Source: Streptomyces violaceus | Lineage (GTDB): Bacteria > Actinomycetota > Actinomycetes > Streptomycetales > Streptomycetaceae | Assembly (NCBI GenBank): GCA_000715635.1 | Contig: KL569169.1 | Location: 41,702 to 48,632 of the forward strand | Length of the DNA: 6,931 bases | Direction of reading: 5' to 3' | Shown: positions 1-5,487 of the stretch, piece after piece | Position numbering within the stretch: the first letter of the stretch is position 1 | How the letters are laid out: each line of letters starts with the position of its first letter | The notes under the pieces: model-generated | The model's input: the letters and a program-made list of their open reading frames with translations, nothing else | Told to the model about the DNA's origin: nothing | Database searches by the model: none | Translations under genes and position numbers: made by a program

Positions 1-16
1 TGTGTATAAGAGACAG
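1..16 (+). other. Residual Tn5 mosaic-end sequencing adapter
   Basis: The first 16 bases, TGTGTATAAGAGACAG, equal the last 16 bases of the 19-base Tn5 mosaic end used in tagmentation libraries. They are AT-rich compared with what follows and put a TAA (7-9) in frame with the decarboxylase fragment, so they cannot be part of that gene. This is best read as untrimmed adapter at a contig end, not as a genomic transposon, because no transposase or other end is present. Confidence 0.95.
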
Positions 17-390
17 GGGCCGTGCAGCAGGCCGCGCGGGACGTGGCGACGGGCATGGCCGGGCGGATCGAGGCGCTCGGCGACTTCCGGCTGCTGACCC
101 GGGGCGACGAGCTGCCGGTGTTCGCCTTCACGACCGCGCCGGACGTGACCGCGTACGACGTCTTCGACGTCTCCCGGCGGCTGCGCGAGAGCGGCTGGCT
201 GGTGCCCGCGTACACCTTCCCGGCCAACCGCGAGGACCTGTCCGTGCTGCGGGTGGTGTGCCGCAACGGCTTCTCCGCGGACCTCGCCGAGCTGCTCACA
301 CAGGACCTGGAACGGCTGCTGCCGGAACTGCGCCGGCAGCAGCGCCCCCTGACCCGGGACAAGGGGGTGGCCACCGGGTTCCACCACTAG
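17..390 (+). CDS. gadB: Glutamate decarboxylase, C-terminal fragment (5' end missing)
   Basis: PLP-dependent enzyme that converts L-glutamate to GABA and CO2 in the cytoplasm, consuming a proton. Only the last 123 residues are present (readable from base 19), against about 460-475 for the family. The PLP-binding lysine and most of the active site lie upstream and are lost at the contig end. The fragment aligns by eye along its length with the C-terminal domain of E. coli GadB: the LPVFAF strand, the VSRRLRESGWLVPAYTFP segment, VLRVVCRNGF, then a helix and a short tail GVATGFHH. In E. coli GadB the matching tail carries a histidine that closes the active site at neutral pH; the terminal His-His here may act likewise, which is inference. 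The GTG at 22 is an internal valine, not the start. The TAG stop overlaps the stop of the convergent padR gene. Identification is firm; physiological role (acid tolerance or GABA use) is not visible. Confidence 0.93.
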
Positions 391-983
391 GTCGTGTCCG
401 GCAGCACCCCGACGAACGGGGCGCCCTCGCCCGCGAAGGTGTAGGCGCCGGCGCGGATGCGTTCGATGAGGTCGCGGGTCCACTGCGCGCCCGTGTCGGC
501 CGAGTGGACCCAGAAGTTCATGATCTCGCCGATGTGGCCGAGCTGCTGCGGGCCCTCCTCGGGCAGGTAGTCCTCGACGACGGTCGCGCGCCACTCCTCG
601 ATGGACCGCACCCGCTGTTCGAGGAGGTCCAGGGCCTCCTCACGGCCGAGGTCCACCATGAAGCCGAGCCCGGTGGTGAGCAGGTCCGGCTTCTGGTCGT
701 AGGCGGTGAGCGACTGCCGGAGCAGCTTGAAGTACTCCGCGGTGCCCTGCTCGGTGATCTCGTACTCCGTGCGCGGCGGGCCCCCGGCCGTGGACGGGGC
801 GATCTCGTGCGCCCGCAGCAGCCCCTGCTTCGCCATCTGCTTCAGGGCGTGGTAGATCGAGCCGGGCTTGGCGTTGGACCACTCGTGAGCGCCCCAGTAC
901 TCCAGGTCGCCCCGGACCTGGTAGCCGTGGGCCCGCCCGTGCTGGCGGACCGCGCCGAGCACGAGCAGGCGGATCGCTGACAT
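387..983 (-). CDS. PadR-family transcriptional regulator
   Basis: Predicted cytoplasmic DNA-binding regulator of 198 residues. Residues 1-80 form a PadR winged helix: an N-terminal helix (RLLVLGAVRQHGRAHGYQVR), a recognition-helix segment KPGSIYHALKQMAKQGLL (about 39-56) and a wing ending RTEYEITEQG (71-80). Residues 95-180 are a helical, acidic C-terminal domain of the Vir_act_alpha_C type, which in PadR proteins mediates dimer formation and sometimes ligand binding. Full-length for the two-domain PadR class. The ATG lies only 10 bp after the dinB stop with no strong ribosome-binding site, so translation is probably coupled to dinB and the two form one operon. Its TAG stop overlaps the TAG of the convergent glutamate decarboxylase gene. 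PadR proteins usually repress their own operon or a nearby transporter; the target is not shown here, and the dinB-padR unit and the drrAB-like pair 4.5 kb away are both candidates. Confidence 0.93.
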   Translation of the reverse strand: MSAIRLLVLGAVRQHGRAHGYQVRGDLEYWGAHEWSNAKPGSIYHALKQMAKQGLLRAHEIAPSTAGGPPRTEYEITEQGTAEYFKLLRQSLTAYDQKPDLLTTGLGFMVDLGREEALDLLEQRVRSIEEWRATVVEDYLPEEGPQQLGHIGEIMNFWVHSADTGAQWTRDLIERIRAGAYTFAGEGAPFVGVLPDTT

Positions 984-993
984 GCGGTCCAGG

Positions 994-1545
994 TTAGGAC
1001 CCGGACTCCGTCTGCTGTTCCGCGGCCACCAGGTCGAAGGCCGTCGCGCCGTCCAGTGACTCGCGGATGATGTCGGCGTGGCCGGCGTGCCGGGCCGTCT
1101 CGCGGATCAGGTGGAGGCACAGCCAGCGCATCGAGACCCGGCCGTCCGGCGGGAACCAGGGCTGGTCGGGCAGCGCGAAGGTGTCGTCGAGGCTCGGCAC
1201 CGAGCGGACGAACGCCTCCGTCTCGGCTGCGACCTTCTCCCAGTACTCGAGCTGCGACTCGACGGTCTCGCCCCCGACGAGCTGGAAGCACTCGTGCCAG
1301 TTGCTCTGGTCGCGTACGACGGCCGGCGGCTCGCCCTTGGCCATGGCGACCCACATCTGCTCGACCTCGGCGACGTGCTTGACGAGCCCGGCGAGCGACA
1401 GCTCACTGGCGCTGGGTGTGCTCACGACCTGCTCGTCGGTCAGCCGCAGCACGGACCGCCGGATGGCGCCGCGCTGCTCCGCGATGAAGGAGAGCAGCGC
1501 TCCGCGCTCGTCACCGTGTGCCTCCGCGGGAACGTGAGTGACCAT
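994..1545 (-). CDS. DinB-like (DUF664) metal-dependent protein
   Basis: Member of the DinB/YfiT-like four-helix-bundle superfamily; 183 residues. Actinobacterial members include mycothiol-dependent transferases and isomerases that bind a divalent metal through histidines. Visible hallmarks are LVKHVAEVEQMW (His57), and near the C-terminus HLIRETARHAGHADIIRE with His153 and His156, followed by the DUF664-typical HADIIRESLDG. WFPPDGRVSMRWLCLHL is also characteristic. The ATG at 1545 is preferred over an in-frame start at 1620: a GAAAGG ribosome-binding site (1554-1559) sits 8 bases before 1545, and the extra 25 residues look like upstream DNA (GAGHRSPVTGADPRK). Followed after 10 bp by padR. The actual substrate is not visible; thiol transfer in detoxification is the family-based guess. 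DinB does not here imply the DNA-damage gene of Bacillus beyond fold relationship. Confidence 0.9.
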   Translation of the reverse strand: MVTHVPAEAHGDERGALLSFIAEQRGAIRRSVLRLTDEQVVSTPSASELSLAGLVKHVAEVEQMWVAMAKGEPPAVVRDQSNWHECFQLVGGETVESQLEYWEKVAAETEAFVRSVPSLDDTFALPDQPWFPPDGRVSMRWLCLHLIRETARHAGHADIIRESLDGATAFDLVAAEQQTESGS

Positions 1546-1623
1546 GACCGCCGCCTTTCGCGGGTCGGCCCCTGTGACGGGGCTCCTGTGCCCGGCACCT
1601 GTTTGCCTGACACCGATCACGCT
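1546..1623 (-). promoter_or_regulatory. Leader/promoter region of dinB-padR
   Basis: Read on the minus strand, TAGCGT (forward 1619-1624) fits the actinobacterial -10 pattern TANNNT and would give a leader of about 65 bases. No convincing -35 lies 17-19 bases upstream; that place is taken by the hairpin that ends the uvrA-like gene. The leader holds a 5-bp hairpin (arms 1568-1572 and 1579-1583) and three ACAGG words spaced 13-14 bp apart (forward CCTGT at 1571, 1585, 1598). GAAAGG at 1554-1559 is a good ribosome-binding site. The promoter is tentative. Confidence 0.4.
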
Positions 1624-1662
1624 ACGGACCCTTGCGGTCAGGTTCTGTCCGCAAGGGTCCGT
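1624..1662 (-). terminator. Hairpin terminator after the uvrA-like gene
   Basis: A perfect 14-bp inverted repeat, arms 1624-1637 (ACGGACCCTTGCGG) and 1649-1662, encloses an 11-base loop. It begins 9 bases after the uvrA-like stop on the minus strand. No T-run follows, which is usual for GC-rich actinobacterial terminators. It separates the gpx-uvrA unit from dinB-padR. Confidence 0.8.
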
Positions 1663-1671
1663 GGCGGCTGC

Positions 1672-3957
1672 CTAGTGCTCCAGGTACAGGCTCAGGTGCT
1701 GCCCGGTGTGCGAGTGCGCCGCCTTCGCCAGTTCGGCGGGCGTGCCCGTGAAGACGATCTCGCCGCCGGTGTTGCCGCCCTCGGGCCCGAGGTCGATGAC
1801 CCAGTCGGCCTGGGAGATCACGGCCAGGTCGTGCTCGATGACGATGACGGTGTTGCCCCGGTCGACGATCCGGTTCAGCAGGCCGACGAGGTTGTCGATG
1901 TCGGACAGGTGCAGGCCGGTGGTCGGCTCGTCGAGGATGTAGACCGTGCCCGAGCCGGAGAGCCGGTCGGCGAGCTTGAGCCGCTGGCGTTCACCGCCGG
2001 ACAGTGTGGCGAGCGACTGGCCGAGACCGAGGTAGCCGATGCCGGTCTCGATCAGGGCGTTGGCCTTGGCTCGCAGCGGGCCCGAGAGGAAGAACTCCCC
2101 CGCTTCTTCGGCGGACATCGCCAGGACGTCCGCGATGTTCTTGCCGCGCACCCGGTGCTGGAGCACCGACTCCTTGAAGCGCCGGCCCTCGCAGACCTCG
2201 CAGTGCGTGGTGACCGGGTCCATGTAGGCGACCTCGGTGATGAGCAGGCCGCGGCCCTCGCACTCCTCGCACGCGCCCTTGGAGTTGAAGCTGAAGAGTG
2301 AGGCGTCCTCGCCGCTGGCCTTGGCGAAGAGCTTGCGGATCGGGTCCATCAGCTTGAGGTAGCTCGCCGGGGTGGACCGCGAGGAGCGTGGGATGGGCGA
2401 CTGGTCGACGAAGACGGACCCCGGGTACTGGTCCCGGAAGGCGTGGGCGATCAGGGAGCTCTTGCCGGCGCCCGCCACTCCGGTGACGGCGGTGAGGACA
2501 CCGCACGGGATCTCCGTGGAGACGTTCTTCAGGTTGTTGGCCGTGGCGTTCCGGATCGGCAGGGTCCGGCCCCACGGGCGGGGGTTCTCCTTGATCCCGC
2601 CGGTGCGCCGCAGTCCCTGCCCGGTCAGCGTGTCGCTGGTGCGGAGTTCGTCGTAGGCGCCTTCGAAGACGATCGTGCCGCCGTGCACGCCGGCCCGCGG
2701 ACCGATCTCGACGACGTGGTCGGCGACCGCCATGACGTCGGGGTCGTGCTCCACGACGAGAACCGTGTTGCCCTTGTCGCGCAGCGCGCGCAGCAGGTCG
2801 TTGAGCCGGCTGACGTCGCGCGGGTGCAGGCCGACGCTGGGCTCGTCGAAGATGTAGGTCAGGCCGGTCAGTTCGCTGCCGAGGTGGTTGACGAGCTTGA
2901 GCCGCTGGCCCTCGCCCCCGGAGAGCGAGGTGGTGGACCGGTCGAGGGTGAGGTAGCCGAGGCCGATGGCCTGGATCTGCTCCAGCGTCTCGATGATGGT
3001 GGTGACGAGCGGGGTGTCGAGCCGCTCCCGGAGCGTGGCGACCACGCCGATGAGGTCGCTGACCTGCATCTGGGACCAGTCGGAGATGTTGTGGCCGTCG
3101 ATGCGGGTGGCGAGCGCCTTCTGGTTGAGCCGGGCGCCCTCGCAAGTGGGGCAGACGCCGTCGGTGAAGAACTCGGCCGCCTTGTCGCGGGCCGCCTTGC
3201 TCATGCCGCCCGTGTCCCGCTTGAGGTGGCGGCGGACGAAGCTGTCCACCAGGCCCTCGTAGCGCAGCGCCAGCACGTTGCCGTTGGGGTAGGTCACCTC
3301 GACCGTGCCGCTGCTGCCGTGCAGCAGGGTGTGCATCTCCTCGTCGGTGTAGTCCGCGAGCTTCTTCTCGGCGTCCAGGTGCTCGTAGTTGGCGTAGAAC
3401 TGCCAGTTGGCGCTGCCCACGGTGTAGCCGGGCAGGAGGATGGCACCTTCGGCGATGGACTTGCCGGGGTCGGTCATCAGCTCGGGACTGGGGCGCCGGG
3501 CGCGGCCGAGGCCCTCGCACTCGGGGCACATGCCCTTGGGGTCGTTGAAGGAGTAGAGCCAGGTCTGGCCGAGTCCGTCGTTGCCGTGGTTGGCGAAGAG
3601 CACGCGCATCACGGTGTAGACGTCGGTGACGGTGCCGACGGTGGAGCGGGCGTTGCCGCCGAGGGGGCGCTGGTCGACCACGACCGGGGTGGTCAGCCGG
3701 GTGACCGCGTCGACGTGCGGCCGTTCGAACTTGGGCAGGTCGTGCCGGATGTTCCAGGGGAAGGTGGCGTTGAGCTGCCGCTGGGCCTCCACGGCGACGG
3801 TGTCGAAGACCAGGGAGGACTTTCCGGAGCCGGAGACGCCGACGAAGACCGAGATCCGGTTCTTGGGGATGACGAGGGAGACGTCCTTCAGGTTGTTCTC
3901 TCGGGCACCTACGACCTGGATGCCCTCGTCGGTTGCGGTAACCGGCGTCTGGTTCAC
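1672..3957 (-). CDS. UvrA-like tandem ABC ATPase (DrrC/short UvrA class)
   Basis: Cytoplasmic DNA-binding ATPase of 761 residues related to UvrA, the damage sensor of nucleotide excision repair. Two ABC modules are intact. Module 1: Walker A GVSGSGKSS (40-48), signature LSGGEGQRLKL (345-355), Walker B YIFDEPSVGLHP (368-379), H-loop VEHD (402-405). Module 2: Walker A GVAGAGKSS (493-501), signature LSGGERQRLKL (652-662), Walker B YILDEPTTGLHL (673-684), H-loop IEHD (707-710). CxxC pairs are at 144/147, 269/272, 563/566 and 586/589. Canonical UvrA has about 940 residues; here only 8-9 residues join VLFANHG to WLYSFNDPKG, where E. coli UvrA has the roughly 130-residue UvrB-binding domain and the first CxxC of its zinc module. 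The length matches DrrC of the daunorubicin producer (about 764). The GTG start has GAAAGGA 6 bases upstream (3964-3970). Probably co-transcribed with the peroxidase gene upstream. Likely role: removing or shielding DNA-bound drugs or adducts without UvrB; this is inference. Confidence 0.93.
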   Translation of the reverse strand: MNQTPVTATDEGIQVVGARENNLKDVSLVIPKNRISVFVGVSGSGKSSLVFDTVAVEAQRQLNATFPWNIRHDLPKFERPHVDAVTRLTTPVVVDQRPLGGNARSTVGTVTDVYTVMRVLFANHGNDGLGQTWLYSFNDPKGMCPECEGLGRARRPSPELMTDPGKSIAEGAILLPGYTVGSANWQFYANYEHLDAEKKLADYTDEEMHTLLHGSSGTVEVTYPNGNVLALRYEGLVDSFVRRHLKRDTGGMSKAARDKAAEFFTDGVCPTCEGARLNQKALATRIDGHNISDWSQMQVSDLIGVVATLRERLDTPLVTTIIETLEQIQAIGLGYLTLDRSTTSLSGGEGQRLKLVNHLGSELTGLTYIFDEPSVGLHPRDVSRLNDLLRALRDKGNTVLVVEHDPDVMAVADHVVEIGPRAGVHGGTIVFEGAYDELRTSDTLTGQGLRRTGGIKENPRPWGRTLPIRNATANNLKNVSTEIPCGVLTAVTGVAGAGKSSLIAHAFRDQYPGSVFVDQSPIPRSSRSTPASYLKLMDPIRKLFAKASGEDASLFSFNSKGACEECEGRGLLITEVAYMDPVTTHCEVCEGRRFKESVLQHRVRGKNIADVLAMSAEEAGEFFLSGPLRAKANALIETGIGYLGLGQSLATLSGGERQRLKLADRLSGSGTVYILDEPTTGLHLSDIDNLVGLLNRIVDRGNTVIVIEHDLAVISQADWVIDLGPEGGNTGGEIVFTGTPAELAKAAHSHTGQHLSLYLEH

Positions 3958-4009
3958 AAATCGTCCTTTCCGCGTCGTGTGGGCCGGCGGGCCTGTGTGC
4001 CCGTCGGGC

Positions 4010-4498
4010 TCACTGCATCTGCGTCTGCGCGCGGACGGCGCGCAGCAGTTCGGGGTCCTGCGGGTCGACCTCGGGGCCGAATCGGCCCACGGGTTCGCCG
4101 GTGGGCGAGACGAGGAACTTCTCGAAGTTCCAGCGCACGTCGCCGCTGTGGCCCTCCGCGTCGGCGCAGGGGGTCAGGGCGGCATAGAGGGGGTGACGGT
4201 CCGCTCCGTTGACGGCGGTCTTCTCGGTGAGCGGGAACGAGATCCGCCGCAGGGAGCAGAAGCCGGCGATCTCCTCGGGGGTGCCCGGCTCCTGCTCGCC
4301 GAACTGGTTGCAGGGCACTCCGATGACGCTGAGCCCGTCGTCGTGGTGACGGCGCGCGAGCGTGTCGAGTCCGGCGTACTGGCCGGCCAGGGCGCACTGG
4401 GACGCCACGTTGACGATGAGCAGGGTCCGGCCGCGGTGCCGGGCCAACAGGTCGGCCCGGCCGTTCAGTTCCGCGATGGCGATGTCGAAAACGGTCAT
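4010..4498 (-). CDS. Glutathione peroxidase family protein (two-cysteine type)
   Basis: Peroxidase of the thioredoxin fold, 162 residues, predicted cytosolic, reducing hydrogen peroxide and organic hydroperoxides. The catalytic tetrad is visible: Cys35 in NVASQCALAGQY, Gln65 in GVPCNQFGEQEPG, and Trp123-Asn124 in WNFEKFLVSPTG. Cys81 (EIAGFCSLRRISFPL) lies 46 residues after Cys35, the spacing of the peroxidatic and resolving cysteines in yeast Gpx3 (36 and 82). This points to a thioredoxin-type reductant, which fits actinomycetes, since they generally use mycothiol and lack glutathione. SQCALAG departs from the usual SKCGFTP around the active cysteine. ATG 4498 is chosen because the family N-terminus starts at FDIAIAELNG; an in-frame extension to 4573 is low-complexity and unlike the family. 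The stop is 52 bp before the uvrA-like GTG on the same strand, so the two are probably one unit. Confidence 0.93.
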   Translation of the reverse strand: MTVFDIAIAELNGRADLLARHRGRTLLIVNVASQCALAGQYAGLDTLARRHHDDGLSVIGVPCNQFGEQEPGTPEEIAGFCSLRRISFPLTEKTAVNGADRHPLYAALTPCADAEGHSGDVRWNFEKFLVSPTGEPVGRFGPEVDPQDPELLRAVRAQTQMQ

Positions 4499-4505
4499 GC
4501 CGTGC

Positions 4506-4511
4506 ACGCTA
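4506..4511 (-). promoter_or_regulatory. Candidate -10 box of the peroxidase gene, possibly leaderless
   Basis: TAGCGT on the minus strand ends 7 bases before the ATG at 4498, and no purine-rich ribosome-binding site is seen. That spacing is what a leaderless transcript beginning at the ATG would show, a common arrangement in actinobacteria. No good -35 is visible, so this remains weak. Confidence 0.35.
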
Positions 4512-4541
4512 GGTTCACCGGCTCCAGTCGTGGTCGACGTC

Positions 4542-4568
4542 CCGTCGGGGGGTGGCCCGCCCCGACGG
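4542..4568. repeat. 9-bp perfect inverted repeat upstream of the peroxidase gene
   Basis: Arms CCGTCGGGG (4542-4550) and CCCCGACGG (4560-4568) flank a 9-base loop. It lies between the drrB-like terminator hairpin and the peroxidase start, so it may be a second, backup terminator for the transporter operon or an operator for the peroxidase promoter. The sequence alone does not decide. Confidence 0.55.
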
Positions 4569-4603
4569 CGCACGAGTCGAGGGGATGGCGGACAAGCCGA
4601 GGA

Positions 4604-4640
4604 GATGTGAGCCGGCCCGGGGGATTGGCCGGCTCACATC
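4604..4640 (-). terminator. Hairpin terminator after the drrAB-like operon
   Basis: Arms 4604-4617 (GATGTGAGCCGGCC) and 4627-4640 form a perfect 14-bp stem with a 9-base loop, starting 16 bases after the permease stop on the minus strand. An outer AGCCG/CGGCT pairing (4595-4599 with 4643-4647) could extend it across a small internal loop. No T-run follows, as is common in GC-rich genomes. Confidence 0.82.
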
Positions 4641-4656
4641 CCCGGCTCGGGTGTCC

Positions 4657-5487
4657 TTACCGGCTCAGGGACCGGTACTTGCGGACGGCCAGCGGGAAGA
4701 AGACCGCGAAGATCGCGAGCGGCCAGACGAAGGACATGAGCATCGCGTGTTCGGCGATCCACGAGGTCCCGCCGACCCCGGGGTTGCCGAACAGCTCACG
4801 GGTGGCGTGGGCGGTGGACGACAGTGGGTTCCACTCGGCGATGGTCGCCAGCCAGCCCGGCATCATCTCCGGGGAGGCGAAGGTGTTGGCGACGATGCCG
4901 AGCGGGAACAGCAGGGTGTAGACGGCGGAGGCCGCCTCCGGGGTCTTGATGATCAGGCCGAGGTAGATGCCGACCCACAGCAGGGCGAAGCGCAGCAGGA
5001 GCAGGAGCGCGAAGGCGCCGAGCGCCTGCATGAACCCGTCGCTCCAGCTCCATCCGGCGATGACCCCGCAGCCCATGAGGATCATCAGGACGACGGTGCT
5101 GTAGAGCATGTTGACGATGCTCTGCCCGATGACGACCGAGGCGGCCGACATGGGCATGGAGCGGAACCGGTCGGTGACGCCCTTGGAGGCGTCGGCGGTG
5201 ACGCCGGCCATGGTCTCGCCGATGCCGAAGGCCATCGACATGACGAACATGCCGGGCATCAGGAACTCCATGTAGTCCCCGCCGCCCTCGACCTGCATCC
5301 CGCTGCCGAAGATGCCGCCGAAGAGCAGCACCATGAGGATCGGGAAGGCGAGGCCGGCGAGGATCTGGGTGGGGTTGCGGGCCCAGTGGGACAGTCCGCG
5401 GAGCGTGAGCGTCCAGGAGTCCGCGAGGACCCAGCCCAGTTTGGCCAGCGGGTTCCTGGGCAGTTCGGGCGCGATGATCGCGGTCAT
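4657..5487 (-). CDS. ABC-2 type transporter permease (DrrB family)
   Basis: Membrane subunit of an ABC-2 exporter, 276 residues, working with the adjacent ATPase. Six hydrophobic segments fit the ABC-2 fold: about 42-60, 74-92, 118-143, 154-179, 186-203 and 247-267. The cytoplasmic loop SKGVTDRFRSMPMSAASVVIG (about 101-121) is the family hallmark between segments 2 and 3, and ALLWVGIYLGLIIKTPEAAS (168-187) resembles the conserved ABC-2 region with its typical short P/A-rich turn. The soluble N-terminus (1-40) contains an amphipathic stretch before TM1. The length suits DrrB (about 280). The ATG overlaps the ATPase stop by 4 bases (ATGA, 5484-5487), with a strong AAGGAGG ribosome-binding site (5498-5504) 10 bases upstream inside the ATPase gene. 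The substrate is unknown; DrrB-family permeases export antibiotics, lipids or sugars-linked products. Confidence 0.92.
   Translation of the reverse strand: MTAIIAPELPRNPLAKLGWVLADSWTLTLRGLSHWARNPTQILAGLAFPILMVLLFGGIFGSGMQVEGGGDYMEFLMPGMFVMSMAFGIGETMAGVTADASKGVTDRFRSMPMSAASVVIGQSIVNMLYSTVVLMILMGCGVIAGWSWSDGFMQALGAFALLLLLRFALLWVGIYLGLIIKTPEAASAVYTLLFPLGIVANTFASPEMMPGWLATIAEWNPLSSTAHATRELFGNPGVGGTSWIAEHAMLMSFVWPLAIFAVFFPLAVRKYRSLSR

Noticed and set aside
1..16. End of a genomic transposon
   Set aside because: The bases match the engineered mosaic end exactly and stop at the window edge; there is no transposase, target duplication or partner end.
1991..3529. Long - strand frame of 512 codons inside the uvrA-like gene in another register
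   Set aside because: Arg/Pro/His-rich translation without any motif, the standard off-frame appearance of a GC-rich gene.
3999..4009. Terminator between the peroxidase and uvrA-like genes
   Set aside because: The only repeat, GCCCGTCGGGC, can form a 4-bp stem with a 3-base loop, much weaker than the 14-bp hairpins elsewhere in the window.
2443..4212. Long + strand open frame (589 codons) opposite the uvrA-like gene
   Set aside because: It is antisense to a gene with full UvrA motifs, is rich in Gly/Ala/Val/Asp/Glu with no recognisable domain, and is explained by the near absence of A/T-rich stop codons opposite a GC-rich gene.
4499..4556. SigR (oxidative-stress sigma factor) promoter for the peroxidase
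   Set aside because: GGGAC occurs upstream, but a GTT at the required spacing is missing, so the match to GGAAT-N18-GTT is not acceptable.
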